DNA of 64,000 nucleotides, taken from contig CP048685.1 in NCBI GenBank assembly GCA_015698285.1, forward strand, positions 1,984,001 through 2,048,000, written 5' to 3'. The position numbers and the translations under genes are program-made. Origin of the DNA: Candidatus Nitronauta litoralis (GTDB lineage: Bacteria; Nitrospinota; Nitrospinia; Nitrospinales; Nitrospinaceae). Positions 50,802 through 60,259 of the stretch are shown piece by piece (within the stretch, counting starts at the first letter, position 1; each line of letters opens with the position of its first letter). Under the pieces are notes generated by a model that was not told where the DNA came from, made no database searches, and worked only from the letters and a program-made list of their open reading frames with translations.

Positions 50802-52730
50802 ATGAGCGTCCATAAAACCCGCCCCAAAGGCAGATATTTTCATTCGCTGGATGGAGAGCGTGGTGCAACCATTATCGTTTTTCTCATGATACTGGCGGTT
50901 CTCGCGACCATCGCAGCCGGTACCATGAGTGCTATCAACCTGAACTATCAGGCGTCCGGAGCCCATCGCGAAGGTAACCGCGGCTACTACGCAGCAGAAA
51001 CGGCTTTGGACGTTGGTGCCGGACGCATTCTCCAGGAATTTGAAAATCTGAGTGAGTACACAAACTCAAAAGACTTTGGTGGTGATGCCAATGGCTGGGT
51101 TGATGTTGTCGCTGCTGATGTGGGTTTTAGTGAACTGAATGGATTCACCATGGAATACCGGGTGGAACAAGGTACGGCCCGATTTTTCTATCAGACCCAG
51201 ACCGGCCCCAATATTATCTCCCACTACGCTTACCAGTTTGACGTTGAAGGAAAAGCCACTGCCACAGACGGCAGTGGTGCCACTGAAACTCTTAAGGAAA
51301 CCATGCGGGTTCTGCAAACGCCACTCGTACAGTATTTCCTGTTTTTTGGCGGCAGTGGGGATGCGGCTGACCTCGAACTCAATACCGGACCTCATCAGAA
51401 CAGTTGGGGGCGTGTGCATACCAACGGGGACCTTTATGCAGCAGCTCATTCCACGTTTAATTTCAGGAACTACGACACCGACGATCAAATGTCTCCACAT
51501 TCCTGGACGGTTGCGGGGAAAATAATACACGGCTGGAAACCGGGCGCACCCAGTTATCCTGTAAATCCGGTGAAATTCAAAACTGAAGCCGATGGACAGG
51601 CTGATATGACACCAAGTGAAGATGTGGATCGTTCATTTGATCCTGATGTGGCTGCGGATGTCTCTCTGGTGGAATCAAAATATAAAGGCTATGTCCAGAT
51701 CGGCGTCCCGGTCAAACAGGCTCCAGGCAGGACACAGTTTGTACGCGGCGGCTTTTATGAGGATCGCTCGACCAATCCTCAGCGTCTTACCGTTCATGGT
51801 CTGAAAATAGTGGGTACCGGCCCCTTGGTAGCAGCAGGTTCCGGAATACAGGTTTTTGCTTCAGAGCCAACACCAAATACAAACGTAACGGCCTTGATCG
51901 CGAATGGAGAATCTTCTACCGGTACCGCAATGGTGCCTTTCCTCACGCCTATTGTGGATAACCCGAATGCATTCAACGATTGCCGTGAGGGAGATTTGGT
52001 CAGCACGACCGATATCGACCTGTATGCATTGGAAACCTGGTACAAGGCCTATCTCGCTGACCTTGGACTTGCGGAACCTGAGGACGGGATATTGATCTAC
52101 ACTTCACGGTCACCCAATGCAGCTTATCAAAACAACACCTCAGGTGTGCTCCATGCCATTCGTCTGCGAGTTATCGACGGTGCAACCGGTTCGCTTCCTG
52201 GTGTTTTGATGAATACCACCGTTGCAACCGACAACCCATACTATGTTCAGGGTGACTTCAATACCAATGCTCCCTTGAGCGGTGTGGCCGTAATCGGCGA
52301 TGCCTATAACGTATTGTCCAACTCCTGGATCGATCAGACATCTCCAGGCGTATACCGGAAAGTATGCAATGGGAGCACGTCTCCAAATCCATCTGAAACA
52401 ACTCAGAACCTGGCCGCATTCTCGGGAATAGTTCCTACTGACGGCACAATCTGGAGTGGTGCTTTCATTAACTACCCACGGATGCACGAATGCTGGGACG
52501 ACACTCCATGCGGACGATCCTCAGGAAACGAAATTCCCCTCAACATCAACGGTTCTCTTATTAACCTCTGGCAAAGTGCCCAGGGAACCAGCAAATGGCA
52601 GTTGAGTGGACATTATTACAACGCTCCACAAAGGAACTATGGCTGGGATATCAATTTTGACAATCCCGATTACTGGCCACCCTTTGTGCCAGCGATCTAC
52701 AGTATGGAACGCGACAGTTTTGTTGAATAA
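50802..52730 (+). CDS. PilX-type pilin with large C-terminal region
   Basis: 642 residues from ATG 50802, which has AGGGAG at good spacing; an in-frame ATG at 50772 has a poorer site. The leader ends DGERG, followed by ATIIVFLMILAVLATIAAGTMSA. As in PilX_N proteins there is no Glu at mature position 5. NRGYYAAETALDVGAGRIL is the typical PilX helix. The remaining ~560 residues are beta-rich, with TNGDLYAAAHSTFNF and GVAVIGDAYNVLSNSWID, and resemble large extracellular domains rather than standard pilin heads. Typical PilX is about 170 residues, so this is a major expansion. Confidence 0.75.
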   Translation: MSVHKTRPKGRYFHSLDGERGATIIVFLMILAVLATIAAGTMSAINLNYQASGAHREGNRGYYAAETALDVGAGRILQEFENLSEYTNSKDFGGDANGWVDVVAADVGFSELNGFTMEYRVEQGTARFFYQTQTGPNIISHYAYQFDVEGKATATDGSGATETLKETMRVLQTPLVQYFLFFGGSGDAADLELNTGPHQNSWGRVHTNGDLYAAAHSTFNFRNYDTDDQMSPHSWTVAGKIIHGWKPGAPSYPVNPVKFKTEADGQADMTPSEDVDRSFDPDVAADVSLVESKYKGYVQIGVPVKQAPGRTQFVRGGFYEDRSTNPQRLTVHGLKIVGTGPLVAAGSGIQVFASEPTPNTNVTALIANGESSTGTAMVPFLTPIVDNPNAFNDCREGDLVSTTDIDLYALETWYKAYLADLGLAEPEDGILIYTSRSPNAAYQNNTSGVLHAIRLRVIDGATGSLPGVLMNTTVATDNPYYVQGDFNTNAPLSGVAVIGDAYNVLSNSWIDQTSPGVYRKVCNGSTSPNPSETTQNLAAFSGIVPTDGTIWSGAFINYPRMHECWDDTPCGRSSGNEIPLNINGSLINLWQSAQGTSKWQLSGHYYNAPQRNYGWDINFDNPDYWPPFVPAIYSMERDSFVE

Positions 52731-52752
52731 ACCAATCGACCAGGTGAACATC

Positions 52753-55700
52753 ATGAAATGCCTCAAACGAAATCAATATAAATGGAATGACCAGGGTGGT
52801 TTCACCATAATGGAATTGATCATTGCATCGGCGATCTCCATTATGGTGCTGGGAATGGTTGCACAGGTTTTTACCCAGCAAAGGGCGGCTTTTTCCAACC
52901 AGACCAATATGGCCAAAATGGTGGCCAACGGCCGTGGTGCAGTGGAATTTGTTACCCGCGCTATCCAAAATGCTGGATATCACGTGATCCGGGGTGGAAA
53001 AATTCTCAGCGGTGGCGACCATTACGTTACCACTGTATCGGATCTTGACGATGACGGCGTGGTTGAGGGTGAAGAAATTCTGACCTATGTTGTCTCCAGT
53101 GTGAATGGGGCGAACAACCGATCCATTTCGTTTGATGCTTATTTTGATATGAATGGAGACGGGAAATTGCTTTCATCTGAAACCGCCACCTACACTGTCA
53201 ATTATTCTCTCAATGGCCCTCCCTTTAATCTTTTGCAATTTACACCTAAAGCGGATGGCACCCTGGACAGCTACGTGGTCGCGGAAAATATTGATAATCT
53301 GGTTTTTCGTTTCTACGACCATAGTGGCAATGAAATGGGAGTGAACGCAGTGGATGGATCGGCCCCAACAAAAACCGACGGGCTCAATGACCTTCCGATC
53401 CGGGTTGAAAACAATAAGCTTCCTATCGTCAGGACGGTGAACATGGAATACACCGTACGAACAAAGGATCCTGATGAAAATGCCCATTTTATCAATACAG
53501 GTTCCTATATTGATGGCAGCGTAGCCACCCAGACAAGCGGAACTCCTCAGGCAGCGACTGGGGGTTACACTGATTCCTATCGCCGTCAGGTGATGACAGC
53601 GCAGGCTTCACCGCGCAACCTGGGGCTGGCTCCTTTCGGGCGATTGACTATTCAGCCCTCGCAAAATCCAATTGTTTGTCCTGAAACGTCTACACCGTTT
53701 ACCGTAACTGCAGTGGATTCTGCAGGTGCTGCGATTGATAACTGGAATGTCAACTTGCGAGTCACAGACCCTACCAATGTCTCGGTTTCTTCAAATTCAG
53801 TGACAACAGATTCCCAGGGTGAGGCGGTAGGAGCGATCAGTTATAACTGGGTCACTCCAAGTTTCACCACCACACTGTCAGCAGATGCGCAGTGGACGGA
53901 CCTCGACGGTACGCTAAGATCGGTTATCACCTCGGTACCGATTTCATTTGTTTCGCCAACGGGTGCCGGTGTATTTGATGACTTTAATGATGGAGATGCC
54001 ATTGGCTGGGCGGCTGATAACCCGAGCCAGTGGGAAGTTGATAACAACGAATACAAACTGGTAGATGGCCCATCTGGTACGGTCAATGCGATCAACCCGA
54101 TGCATCAGGGTGATGCCACCGCTGATGATAAAGAAACGATTGCGAATTACACGGTATCTGCCGGTGCTGGTGGGCATCTGAAACTGGTTGTCGGTGTGGG
54201 TGCGGAAGCGACCCTCTCAGGTGGTACGCCCACGGTTCTCAATCCACAGGAATATGCGAATGGAGGGGGTGCTTCCAAGGCTTTCACAACCCCTACTTAC
54301 ACAATTCCAAATGCTTCCAATCCACAGAACACACTCAAACTGGTAGTGGTAGTCTCCACAGAAGATAGCAGCAGTGGTGATCTGACTGCAGCCAGCGCTT
54401 CTTTCGGCGGCGTTGCCATGGAGAAGATTCTCGGGCAACAAACCAATTCCTCCTATGAAGCTGCAACGACCATGTTTTACCTTGACGTGACGGCGGGGCA
54501 GTCGGGTCCGATCGCAATTGGTTGGCCTCAGGCATCCCAGAGCTATCAGGTGGTCAACGTGGTCACCCTGGAAAATGTTCAGCCCGGTGGCCCGGAAGTC
54601 GCCGGGGTTGGTTTCAAAAACTCTTCTGGAAACGTATCCAATGCGACAGTGGCCACGCTCAATGACGACACATTGTTGGTCCTTGGCGCTACTTCTGGTG
54701 ACACGGGTTCGTTTACGGCAACCGGTCCAGGTCATACCATTCACAGCAACAATAACACCACGGATGGCGGAACCATGCGCGGTGCGCTGGGAACGGCCCT
54801 GATTCCAACTGCTGGTACAGTAACAAACCTGGGCATGAGCGGAAGTGCCAACCGCATGTCCCTCGTGATCGCCGGGTTTGCACCTTCCTCAGCCGCGTCA
54901 ACGACACCAACCTATGTTCGCTTTAATGGAACGGATATGAATCAGGTTGCCACCTCGCAGTTTGCTGGTGGAACGGGTGTTACCGGCAGCACTCTGTATG
55001 AGCTGGATGTCAACGCAGGTGATTCTGGATCCATTGATGTGCAATGGGCCCAGGAAACCAGTGAGCGTTTCATTACCGTTGCGACTTTGACTGATGTTGC
55101 TTCAGGTCCTATTATCGCTGCGCAGACGGGTACTGCGGCTGATGAAAATAACAATGCAACGGATATCAACATTAACGCTGTGACCCAGGGTTCGATAGCG
55201 GTTTCTTTCGGTTTCGAGAACCATACGGACAAAGTCCAGCAAAAAGGGCCCGGTCATAACCTGTTGATTGATGAGCAGACGGTGAGTGGAACCAGTGCTA
55301 CCTGGGGTGGTATGGGAACTGTGGATGTTCTGGCCGATGGCAACCTGAATGGTTTCGGTTATCAGGGTTCACACACCCGGCGCGCCGCAGTAATGGCAAA
55401 CTTCAAACCGGCTCTGGTTACCGTCAATGACGAAATCACTTCCACCGGTTGTCAGCCCTGGTCTGATGTAGAAGTTCTGGTCAAGATGAAAAACCGGGGT
55501 AATGTCAGTTCGCCTCGTTTTGCAGGAGCAATCGTCCGCTATGAGAATGCGAACAACTATTACTTTGTCCGGGTACAGCACGATACAGTGACTACCCCCG
55601 TGAAAGAGGAAAACTACACCTTGACTCTGATCAAGCGGGATGGTGGAGTGGAAACACCAGTAGGTGCTTCCGAAACCATTACGTTTGAAACCTCTACCCT

Positions 55701-55926
55701 GGCAACCCCGGTTGATTATTACCTGCGGGTTCGAGTGGTCGGTGATGATTTCAAGGTCCGGTGGTGGAAACCAGCCGACCCGACCAGTCCCACGGCGGAT
55801 GAACCGGCAACATGGAATCTTGAAAGGAACGATGCGGGTACCTCTGTTACTGCTGGAACCATTGGAATCATGTCAAATCGGCAGGAATTCCTCTTCGACA
55901 ATGTGAGTGCCGGACCTCCGGTATAG
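52753..55926 (+). CDS. giant PilW-like minor pilin with adhesin-type modules
   Basis: 1057 residues from ATG 52753 (AGGTG upstream); the longer frame to 52606 overlaps the PilX-like gene. A 16-residue leader ends QGG, cut before FTIMELIIASAISIMVLGMVAQVF (Glu5 present). Residues to about 290 are PilW-like. Then follow an Ig-like domain (PSQNPIVCPETSTPFTVTAV to TTLSADAQW), two related beta-rich domains each containing a TFG/GHxxH-type GPGH motif (TATGPGHTIHS; QQKGPGHNLLI), and a C-terminal concanavalin/LamG-like domain (FAGAIVRYENANNYYFVRVQ to GIMSNRQEFLFDN). It looks like a pilus-tip adhesin. No PilY1 is seen in the window. A terminator follows. Confidence 0.82.
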   Translation: MKCLKRNQYKWNDQGGFTIMELIIASAISIMVLGMVAQVFTQQRAAFSNQTNMAKMVANGRGAVEFVTRAIQNAGYHVIRGGKILSGGDHYVTTVSDLDDDGVVEGEEILTYVVSSVNGANNRSISFDAYFDMNGDGKLLSSETATYTVNYSLNGPPFNLLQFTPKADGTLDSYVVAENIDNLVFRFYDHSGNEMGVNAVDGSAPTKTDGLNDLPIRVENNKLPIVRTVNMEYTVRTKDPDENAHFINTGSYIDGSVATQTSGTPQAATGGYTDSYRRQVMTAQASPRNLGLAPFGRLTIQPSQNPIVCPETSTPFTVTAVDSAGAAIDNWNVNLRVTDPTNVSVSSNSVTTDSQGEAVGAISYNWVTPSFTTTLSADAQWTDLDGTLRSVITSVPISFVSPTGAGVFDDFNDGDAIGWAADNPSQWEVDNNEYKLVDGPSGTVNAINPMHQGDATADDKETIANYTVSAGAGGHLKLVVGVGAEATLSGGTPTVLNPQEYANGGGASKAFTTPTYTIPNASNPQNTLKLVVVVSTEDSSSGDLTAASASFGGVAMEKILGQQTNSSYEAATTMFYLDVTAGQSGPIAIGWPQASQSYQVVNVVTLENVQPGGPEVAGVGFKNSSGNVSNATVATLNDDTLLVLGATSGDTGSFTATGPGHTIHSNNNTTDGGTMRGALGTALIPTAGTVTNLGMSGSANRMSLVIAGFAPSSAASTTPTYVRFNGTDMNQVATSQFAGGTGVTGSTLYELDVNAGDSGSIDVQWAQETSERFITVATLTDVASGPIIAAQTGTAADENNNATDININAVTQGSIAVSFGFENHTDKVQQKGPGHNLLIDEQTVSGTSATWGGMGTVDVLADGNLNGFGYQGSHTRRAAVMANFKPALVTVNDEITSTGCQPWSDVEVLVKMKNRGNVSSPRFAGAIVRYENANNYYFVRVQHDTVTTPVKEENYTLTLIKRDGGVETPVGASETITFETSTLATPVDYYLRVRVVGDDFKVRWWKPADPTSPTADEPATWNLERNDAGTSVTAGTIGIMSNRQEFLFDNVSAGPPV

Positions 55927-55950
55927 TCAGCGTCTAAGTAAAGCCTTAGA

Positions 55951-55990
55951 AAGCCCCCTGGATATTTCCAGGGGGCTTTTCTTTTTTCTT
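55951..55990 (+). terminator. rho-independent terminator after the pilin operon
   Basis: Stem AAGCCCCCTGG / CCAGGGGGCTT (55951-55961 and 55968-55978) with a 6-nt loop, then a T-rich tail (ttttcttttttc). It reads plus and closes the minor-pilin transcript 25 bp after the PilW-like stop. Confidence 0.92.
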
Positions 55991-56090
55991 TTTAGCGAAA
56001 CCAGTTCAGCGTTATTCTGAAGATAGAGATATAAGGCAGGGCCTGGTAATTACAAGCTGTCTTTGAAACCCGAACCAAGGGGGATGTGCC

Positions 56091-57575
56091 ATGACCACAA
56101 CTTATAAAAACTATATCAATGGGAAGTGGGTTCGCTCCAGAACCGGGGAAACATTTGAAAATATCAACCCGGCAAACACCGACGATGTGATTGGACGATT
56201 TCAGAAATCAAATAGCGATGATGTAAAGCTCGCGGTTGATGCCGCTTTCAAGGCACGAAAAATGTGGCGTGAGACACCTGCTCCCAGACGTGGTGAAATT
56301 TTATTCCGTGTCGCGGAACTTCTGGTGAAGGAAAAAGAACCGCTGGCACGCGACATGACCCGCGAGATGGGGAAAATACTGGCAGAAACTCGCGGCGATG
56401 TGCAGGAGGCCATCGACCTTACTTATTTTACAGCCGGGGAGGGTCGCAGGCTCGGGGGAGAAACGGTTCCTTCCGAGCTCGATAAAAAGTTCTGTATGTC
56501 CGTTCGCATGCCGATGGGCGTGGTGGGTTGTATCACTCCCTGGAACTTTCCTTTGGCAATTCCTTCGTGGAAACTTATTCCTGCGCTGATTACGGGAAAT
56601 ACGGTGGTCATTAAACCCGCTGAAGACACTCCATTGACGGTAGTAAATTTTATAAAGATATTTGAAAAGGCCGGCCTGCCTCCCGGAGTTTTGAACATGG
56701 TCACTGGATTTGGTCCGGACGTTGGCTGGCCTCTGGTTGAACACCCCAAAGTCAAACTGGTGTCGTTCACCGGGTCGTATGAAACCGGATCGCAGATTGC
56801 TGCCGGGTGTGCCGCCAACATGAAACAGTTTTCTCTGGAGATGGGTGGAAAAAACGCGATCATTGTCATGGATGACGCAGATCTCGATCTTGCCGTCGAG
56901 GGTATCCTGTTTGGAGCTTTTGGAACCACCGGTCAACGATGCACCGCTTGTAGCCGCGTGATCGTTCACCATAAAGTACAAAAAAAGTTCACGGACCTTC
57001 TGGTTAAACGAGCAAAAGCACTCAAGCTGGGGGATGGTCTCAATGCCAAAGTTGAGATGGGGCCATTAATCAATGAAGAAGCGCTGGCGAAGGTCGAGCT
57101 TTATACCAGTATTGGAAAAACCGAAGGTGCAAAACTGCTTTGCGGCGGGGTGGTGCCCAAGGGGCGTGGTCTCAAAAAAGGATTCTTTTTCGAGCCTACG
57201 GTCTTCACGGATGTTTCTCCCCAGATGAGAATTGCTCAGGAGGAGATTTTTGGTCCGGTGGTCTCTCTGATCACCTGCAAGTCTTTTGATCAGGCAGTCG
57301 AAATTGTAAACGATTCACGTTATGGCCTGTCTTCAGCAATTTATACGCGCGATGTCAATAAGGCATTTCAGGCGATTCAGGAATTAGATACCGGAATCAC
57401 CTACGTCAATGCCTCAACCATCGGAGCTGAAATCCAGTTGCCTTTTGGCGGAACCAAGGGCACAGGCAACGGTCATCGCGAAGCCGGCACTGCAGCTCTT
57501 GAAATTTTTACGGAGTGGAAATCGGTTTACGTTGATTACAGTGGCAAACTGCAAAAAGCCCAGATCGACGCTTAG
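56091..57575 (+). CDS. NAD(P)-dependent aldehyde dehydrogenase
   Basis: 494 residues, ALDH superfamily. Catalytic residues are in place: Asn152 in [12 protein letters not shown], Glu250 in LEMGGKNAI and the nucleophile Cys284 in [25 protein letters not shown] and [15 protein letters not shown] complete the C-terminal motifs. The QRCTACSR form and the overall sequence look like alpha-ketoglutaric semialdehyde or aminoadipic semialdehyde dehydrogenases, but substrate cannot be assigned from sequence alone. It seems monocistronic, with GGGGGA before the ATG. Confidence 0.88.
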   Translation: MTTTYKNYINGKWVRSRTGETFENINPANTDDVIGRFQKSNSDDVKLAVDAAFKARKMWRETPAPRRGEILFRVAELLVKEKEPLARDMTREMGKILAETRGDVQEAIDLTYFTAGEGRRLGGETVPSELDKKFCMSVRMPMGVVGCITPWNFPLAIPSWKLIPALITGNTVVIKPAEDTPLTVVNFIKIFEKAGLPPGVLNMVTGFGPDVGWPLVEHPKVKLVSFTGSYETGSQIAAGCAANMKQFSLEMGGKNAIIVMDDADLDLAVEGILFGAFGTTGQRCTACSRVIVHHKVQKKFTDLLVKRAKALKLGDGLNAKVEMGPLINEEALAKVELYTSIGKTEGAKLLCGGVVPKGRGLKKGFFFEPTVFTDVSPQMRIAQEEIFGPVVSLITCKSFDQAVEIVNDSRYGLSSAIYTRDVNKAFQAIQELDTGITYVNASTIGAEIQLPFGGTKGTGNGHREAGTAALEIFTEWKSVYVDYSGKLQKAQIDA

Positions 57576-57771
57576 TAGCGGGCAACAAGCTGGCCTGTAT
57601 TGCGCTTCCGGAGTTTCATGAGCGCATGACAATATATTTTTGTATTCGCATTCCAGATTGTCCGTCGTCCGCGGAGGATCAGGGAGTTGATCGGCGGAAG
57701 AGGTTGAGTTATAGTCGGAGCCTGTCCTGTTCTGGACTTGTCGTTCTCTTCCCACCTTAAAGGAGGCTCCC

Positions 57772-58542
57772 ATTCTCCAGTTTTCTGTTCTTGGCAGCGG
57801 CAGCAAAGGCAATTGTGTTTATATTGAAAATGGCAATCATCGTATTCTCCTCGATGCGGGTTTGAGTCTGCGTTCACTCAAGGAGCGGATGGCCAGGATC
57901 GGACGGGACCTTGCCGATGTGTCGGCCGTGTTTTTTACGCATGAGCACAGCGACCATATACGTGGTGCGGGAATGCTTTCCAAAAAATACAAGTTGCCCC
58001 TATATGGTACACGCGGAACACTTGCCAAAATTGAGCATCATCTGCCACCCGATGCCGATTGGCATGTAATAGAGCGTGAAGATGAAGTGTGCCTTGGCAG
58101 TTTGAGAGTGGAATCCTATCCGACTCCGCACGATGGTGTGGAATCGGTAGCTTTTGTCGTGCATTACGGTGATCACCGCCTCGGCCATGCAACTGATCTC
58201 GGTTGTATCGATATGACAGTGTTGGAAAAAATGCGCGGTTGTGATGCCTTGTTGGTGGAATCAAATCATGATCCTGAAATGCTAAAAACAGGACCATATC
58301 CCTGGCCACTCAAGCAGCGGGTTGGCGGGGACCGGGGGCATTTGTCGAACGAAGCCTGTGCCCAACTGCTGAATCAGGTAAAGCACAACGACTTAAAAAC
58401 GGTTGTGCTGATGCACCTCAGTGGAGTCAACAACCATCCCGACATTGTACGCCGCCACGCTACCGGTGCACTGGCGGGGTCGCATGCTGATTTGCATATA
58501 TCAGAGCAGGATCACCCCACCCCACTTATTTCTCTTATTTAA
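57772..58542 (+). CDS. walJ: WalJ/YycJ-type metallo-beta-lactamase-fold hydrolase with likely AUU start
   Basis: 256 residues if translated from ATT at 57772. The family N-terminus FSVLGSGSKGNCVYIENGNHRILLDAGLS is encoded upstream of the first ordinary start (TTG 57862), so that later start would cut the core fold. The only conventional start codons in frame are internal; a strong AAAGGAGG ends 5 bp before the ATT. Metal ligands: THEHSDH, HDGVES region, GHATDLG and LMHLSGVNNHPD. YycJ/WalJ proteins are nuclease-like MBL enzymes linked to cell-wall or DNA homeostasis. Coupled to the next gene, 5 bp away. Confidence 0.75.
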   Translation: MLQFSVLGSGSKGNCVYIENGNHRILLDAGLSLRSLKERMARIGRDLADVSAVFFTHEHSDHIRGAGMLSKKYKLPLYGTRGTLAKIEHHLPPDADWHVIEREDEVCLGSLRVESYPTPHDGVESVAFVVHYGDHRLGHATDLGCIDMTVLEKMRGCDALLVESNHDPEMLKTGPYPWPLKQRVGGDRGHLSNEACAQLLNQVKHNDLKTVVLMHLSGVNNHPDIVRRHATGALAGSHADLHISEQDHPTPLISLI

Positions 58543-58547
58543 AAAAA

Positions 58548-59867
58548 GTGAATCAAGATAAAAGCCTCGGGTCATGGATGGGGCTCGCTATCGGCGATGC
58601 CCTGGGTCAAGCTACCAAGGGATTGAAGCCTGAAGCCATCAAACAGTTGTACAAACGAATGGACAAGTTTCAGGATGTGCGACCATTTATTGGCAAGGGA
58701 GTCAAGACATACCGCATGAAAGGGTTGTATGGATGTCAGATGCAGATGGGCCTGGCGCTTGGCGAAAGTTTGATTCGAAACAAAGGTCTTGATGAAGCCG
58801 CGTTCGGTGAATTGCTTGTTCGTATGTCGCTTGCCGGACCGGAGGGTTATTTCGGAGTTTTCAGGCGGCCGGAGGGCGTATTTGCCCGTTCTGTAATGGA
58901 GTTTACCAACAGGATGGACCCGACTGAGGCAGACTGGAATACGAGCTTTGGAAGCTTTTTTCCACTTGGAGTGGCAACAGCCCTTTTTTATGGGCGCGAT
59001 TCTGCAACATTTAAGGAAGCGGTGACCCGGGTTGGCACCATGATGAGTTCGCATCCCTGGGAAATTTCAGCAACTGCTGTTAGCGGGTTTATCGCCCTGG
59101 CTTTGTGTCGAAAAAATGTGAAGGAAAGTGTTTCGGTTTTAAATGATGCCAAAACATTATTAGAAGAATCCGCAAGTTGGGTGGAACAGGTTGAGCAAAC
59201 GTGTTCTGTTTTAGAAAAAGAGTCGGGACCTGTGGATGCCCTCAGTAAAACCCTGACAGAAATGGCAAAGCGTGTTGAGTCTTCCAGTGCAGAAGAATTG
59301 CAGGACTGGATTTTGGAAAATGCCAATCAATATTTGAAACAACCTCTTCGTTACACTACTCAAGGGCAGGCACTGGTACTTTTGCCTCAAGCACTCCTGC
59401 AGGTGTTGAGATCGCCTGACAGTTTTGACGGGGTAATGGAGCGTACGGGTTCAATGGGACGGGAGGCCGTCAAGTTGTGTGCTTTGACCGGAGCATTTGC
59501 CGGGGCTCTTTTTGGGGCGAATGCTATTGGGCAGGAGTTTATGGCAGGACTTGTAAACGTGAAGGAAATAAAAAGTCGAGGCGAGGCGTTAACGCGGCGA
59601 CGTTTTTCTGGAAAAGGTAAAGACCTTGTTGATATGGAAATGGGGTTGACCCGAAAAGAGGCTGAAGAAAATCGGAAGTATGTCCCCAAAACTCCACGGA
59701 AACCCGCAACAGATCAACCCGTTTCAAAGCATCAGCTGTTTGAGGAAATGGGAGTCGAATGGGAGCACGATCCTCTAATGGAAATTCGCGATAACCCAAG
59801 GTTGCGCAGGGAATTCGAACGCGAAAAATCCAAAAAGAAAAAAGAACGACGCCAACGGTTAAAGTAG
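58548..59867 (+). CDS. ADP-ribosylglycohydrolase-fold protein with lost metal site
   Basis: 439 residues from GTG 58548, five bases after walJ. The fold is recognisable from WMGLAIGDALGQ at the N-terminus, QMQMGLALGESLIRN, WEISATAVSGFIALAL and LTGAFAGALFGANAIG. In active enzymes the first metal motif is YTDDT; here it is YGCQM (residues 61-65), so both Asp ligands are missing. The C-terminal GxDxDTxA motif is also absent. It is therefore probably not an ADP-ribose hydrolase and may bind a ligand or a partner. The last 60 residues are highly charged (REFEREKSKKKKERRQRLK). Confidence 0.65.
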   Translation: MNQDKSLGSWMGLAIGDALGQATKGLKPEAIKQLYKRMDKFQDVRPFIGKGVKTYRMKGLYGCQMQMGLALGESLIRNKGLDEAAFGELLVRMSLAGPEGYFGVFRRPEGVFARSVMEFTNRMDPTEADWNTSFGSFFPLGVATALFYGRDSATFKEAVTRVGTMMSSHPWEISATAVSGFIALALCRKNVKESVSVLNDAKTLLEESASWVEQVEQTCSVLEKESGPVDALSKTLTEMAKRVESSSAEELQDWILENANQYLKQPLRYTTQGQALVLLPQALLQVLRSPDSFDGVMERTGSMGREAVKLCALTGAFAGALFGANAIGQEFMAGLVNVKEIKSRGEALTRRRFSGKGKDLVDMEMGLTRKEAEENRKYVPKTPRKPATDQPVSKHQLFEEMGVEWEHDPLMEIRDNPRLRREFEREKSKKKKERRQRLK

Positions 59868-60259
59868 GCATCAACGATTCAGATAATTGTATTTTTTAGT
59901 TTTTTTGATCCGGATTATTTCCTTCAATAATTTAATGTTTTTCCCTTCCTGAAATTTCCTTAAACTCCATTTAAATGCAATGGGCTTTTTGATTTATCTG
60001 GGGTAGAGGATTACAAATCTTGAGAAGTTGTTGAGTGGCACCGTTTTATTTTTATTTTGAGTGATGATGTTCTATCGGAGTAAAAAACTTAACCCATTGA
60101 ATTTTTGGGCATTAGAATTGCTTGAGATTGTTGCATAAAAAAAGAAGGCTGTTAGACTGAGATTTAGCAACGGTAATGAATTTTACTGAGTTCTCCGGGG
60201 CCACATGATGAGGGGAGATCTATCCTTCTGATTTCCTCAATATTCAAGTTGAGGTTTGT
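59868..60259. other. intergenic region upstream of the two-component genes
   Basis: 392 bp, AT-rich, no gene or repeat recognised. It should hold the promoter of the kinase/activator operon; GAGG occurs before the kinase ATG. I see no convincing sigma-54 site here. Confidence 0.5.
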
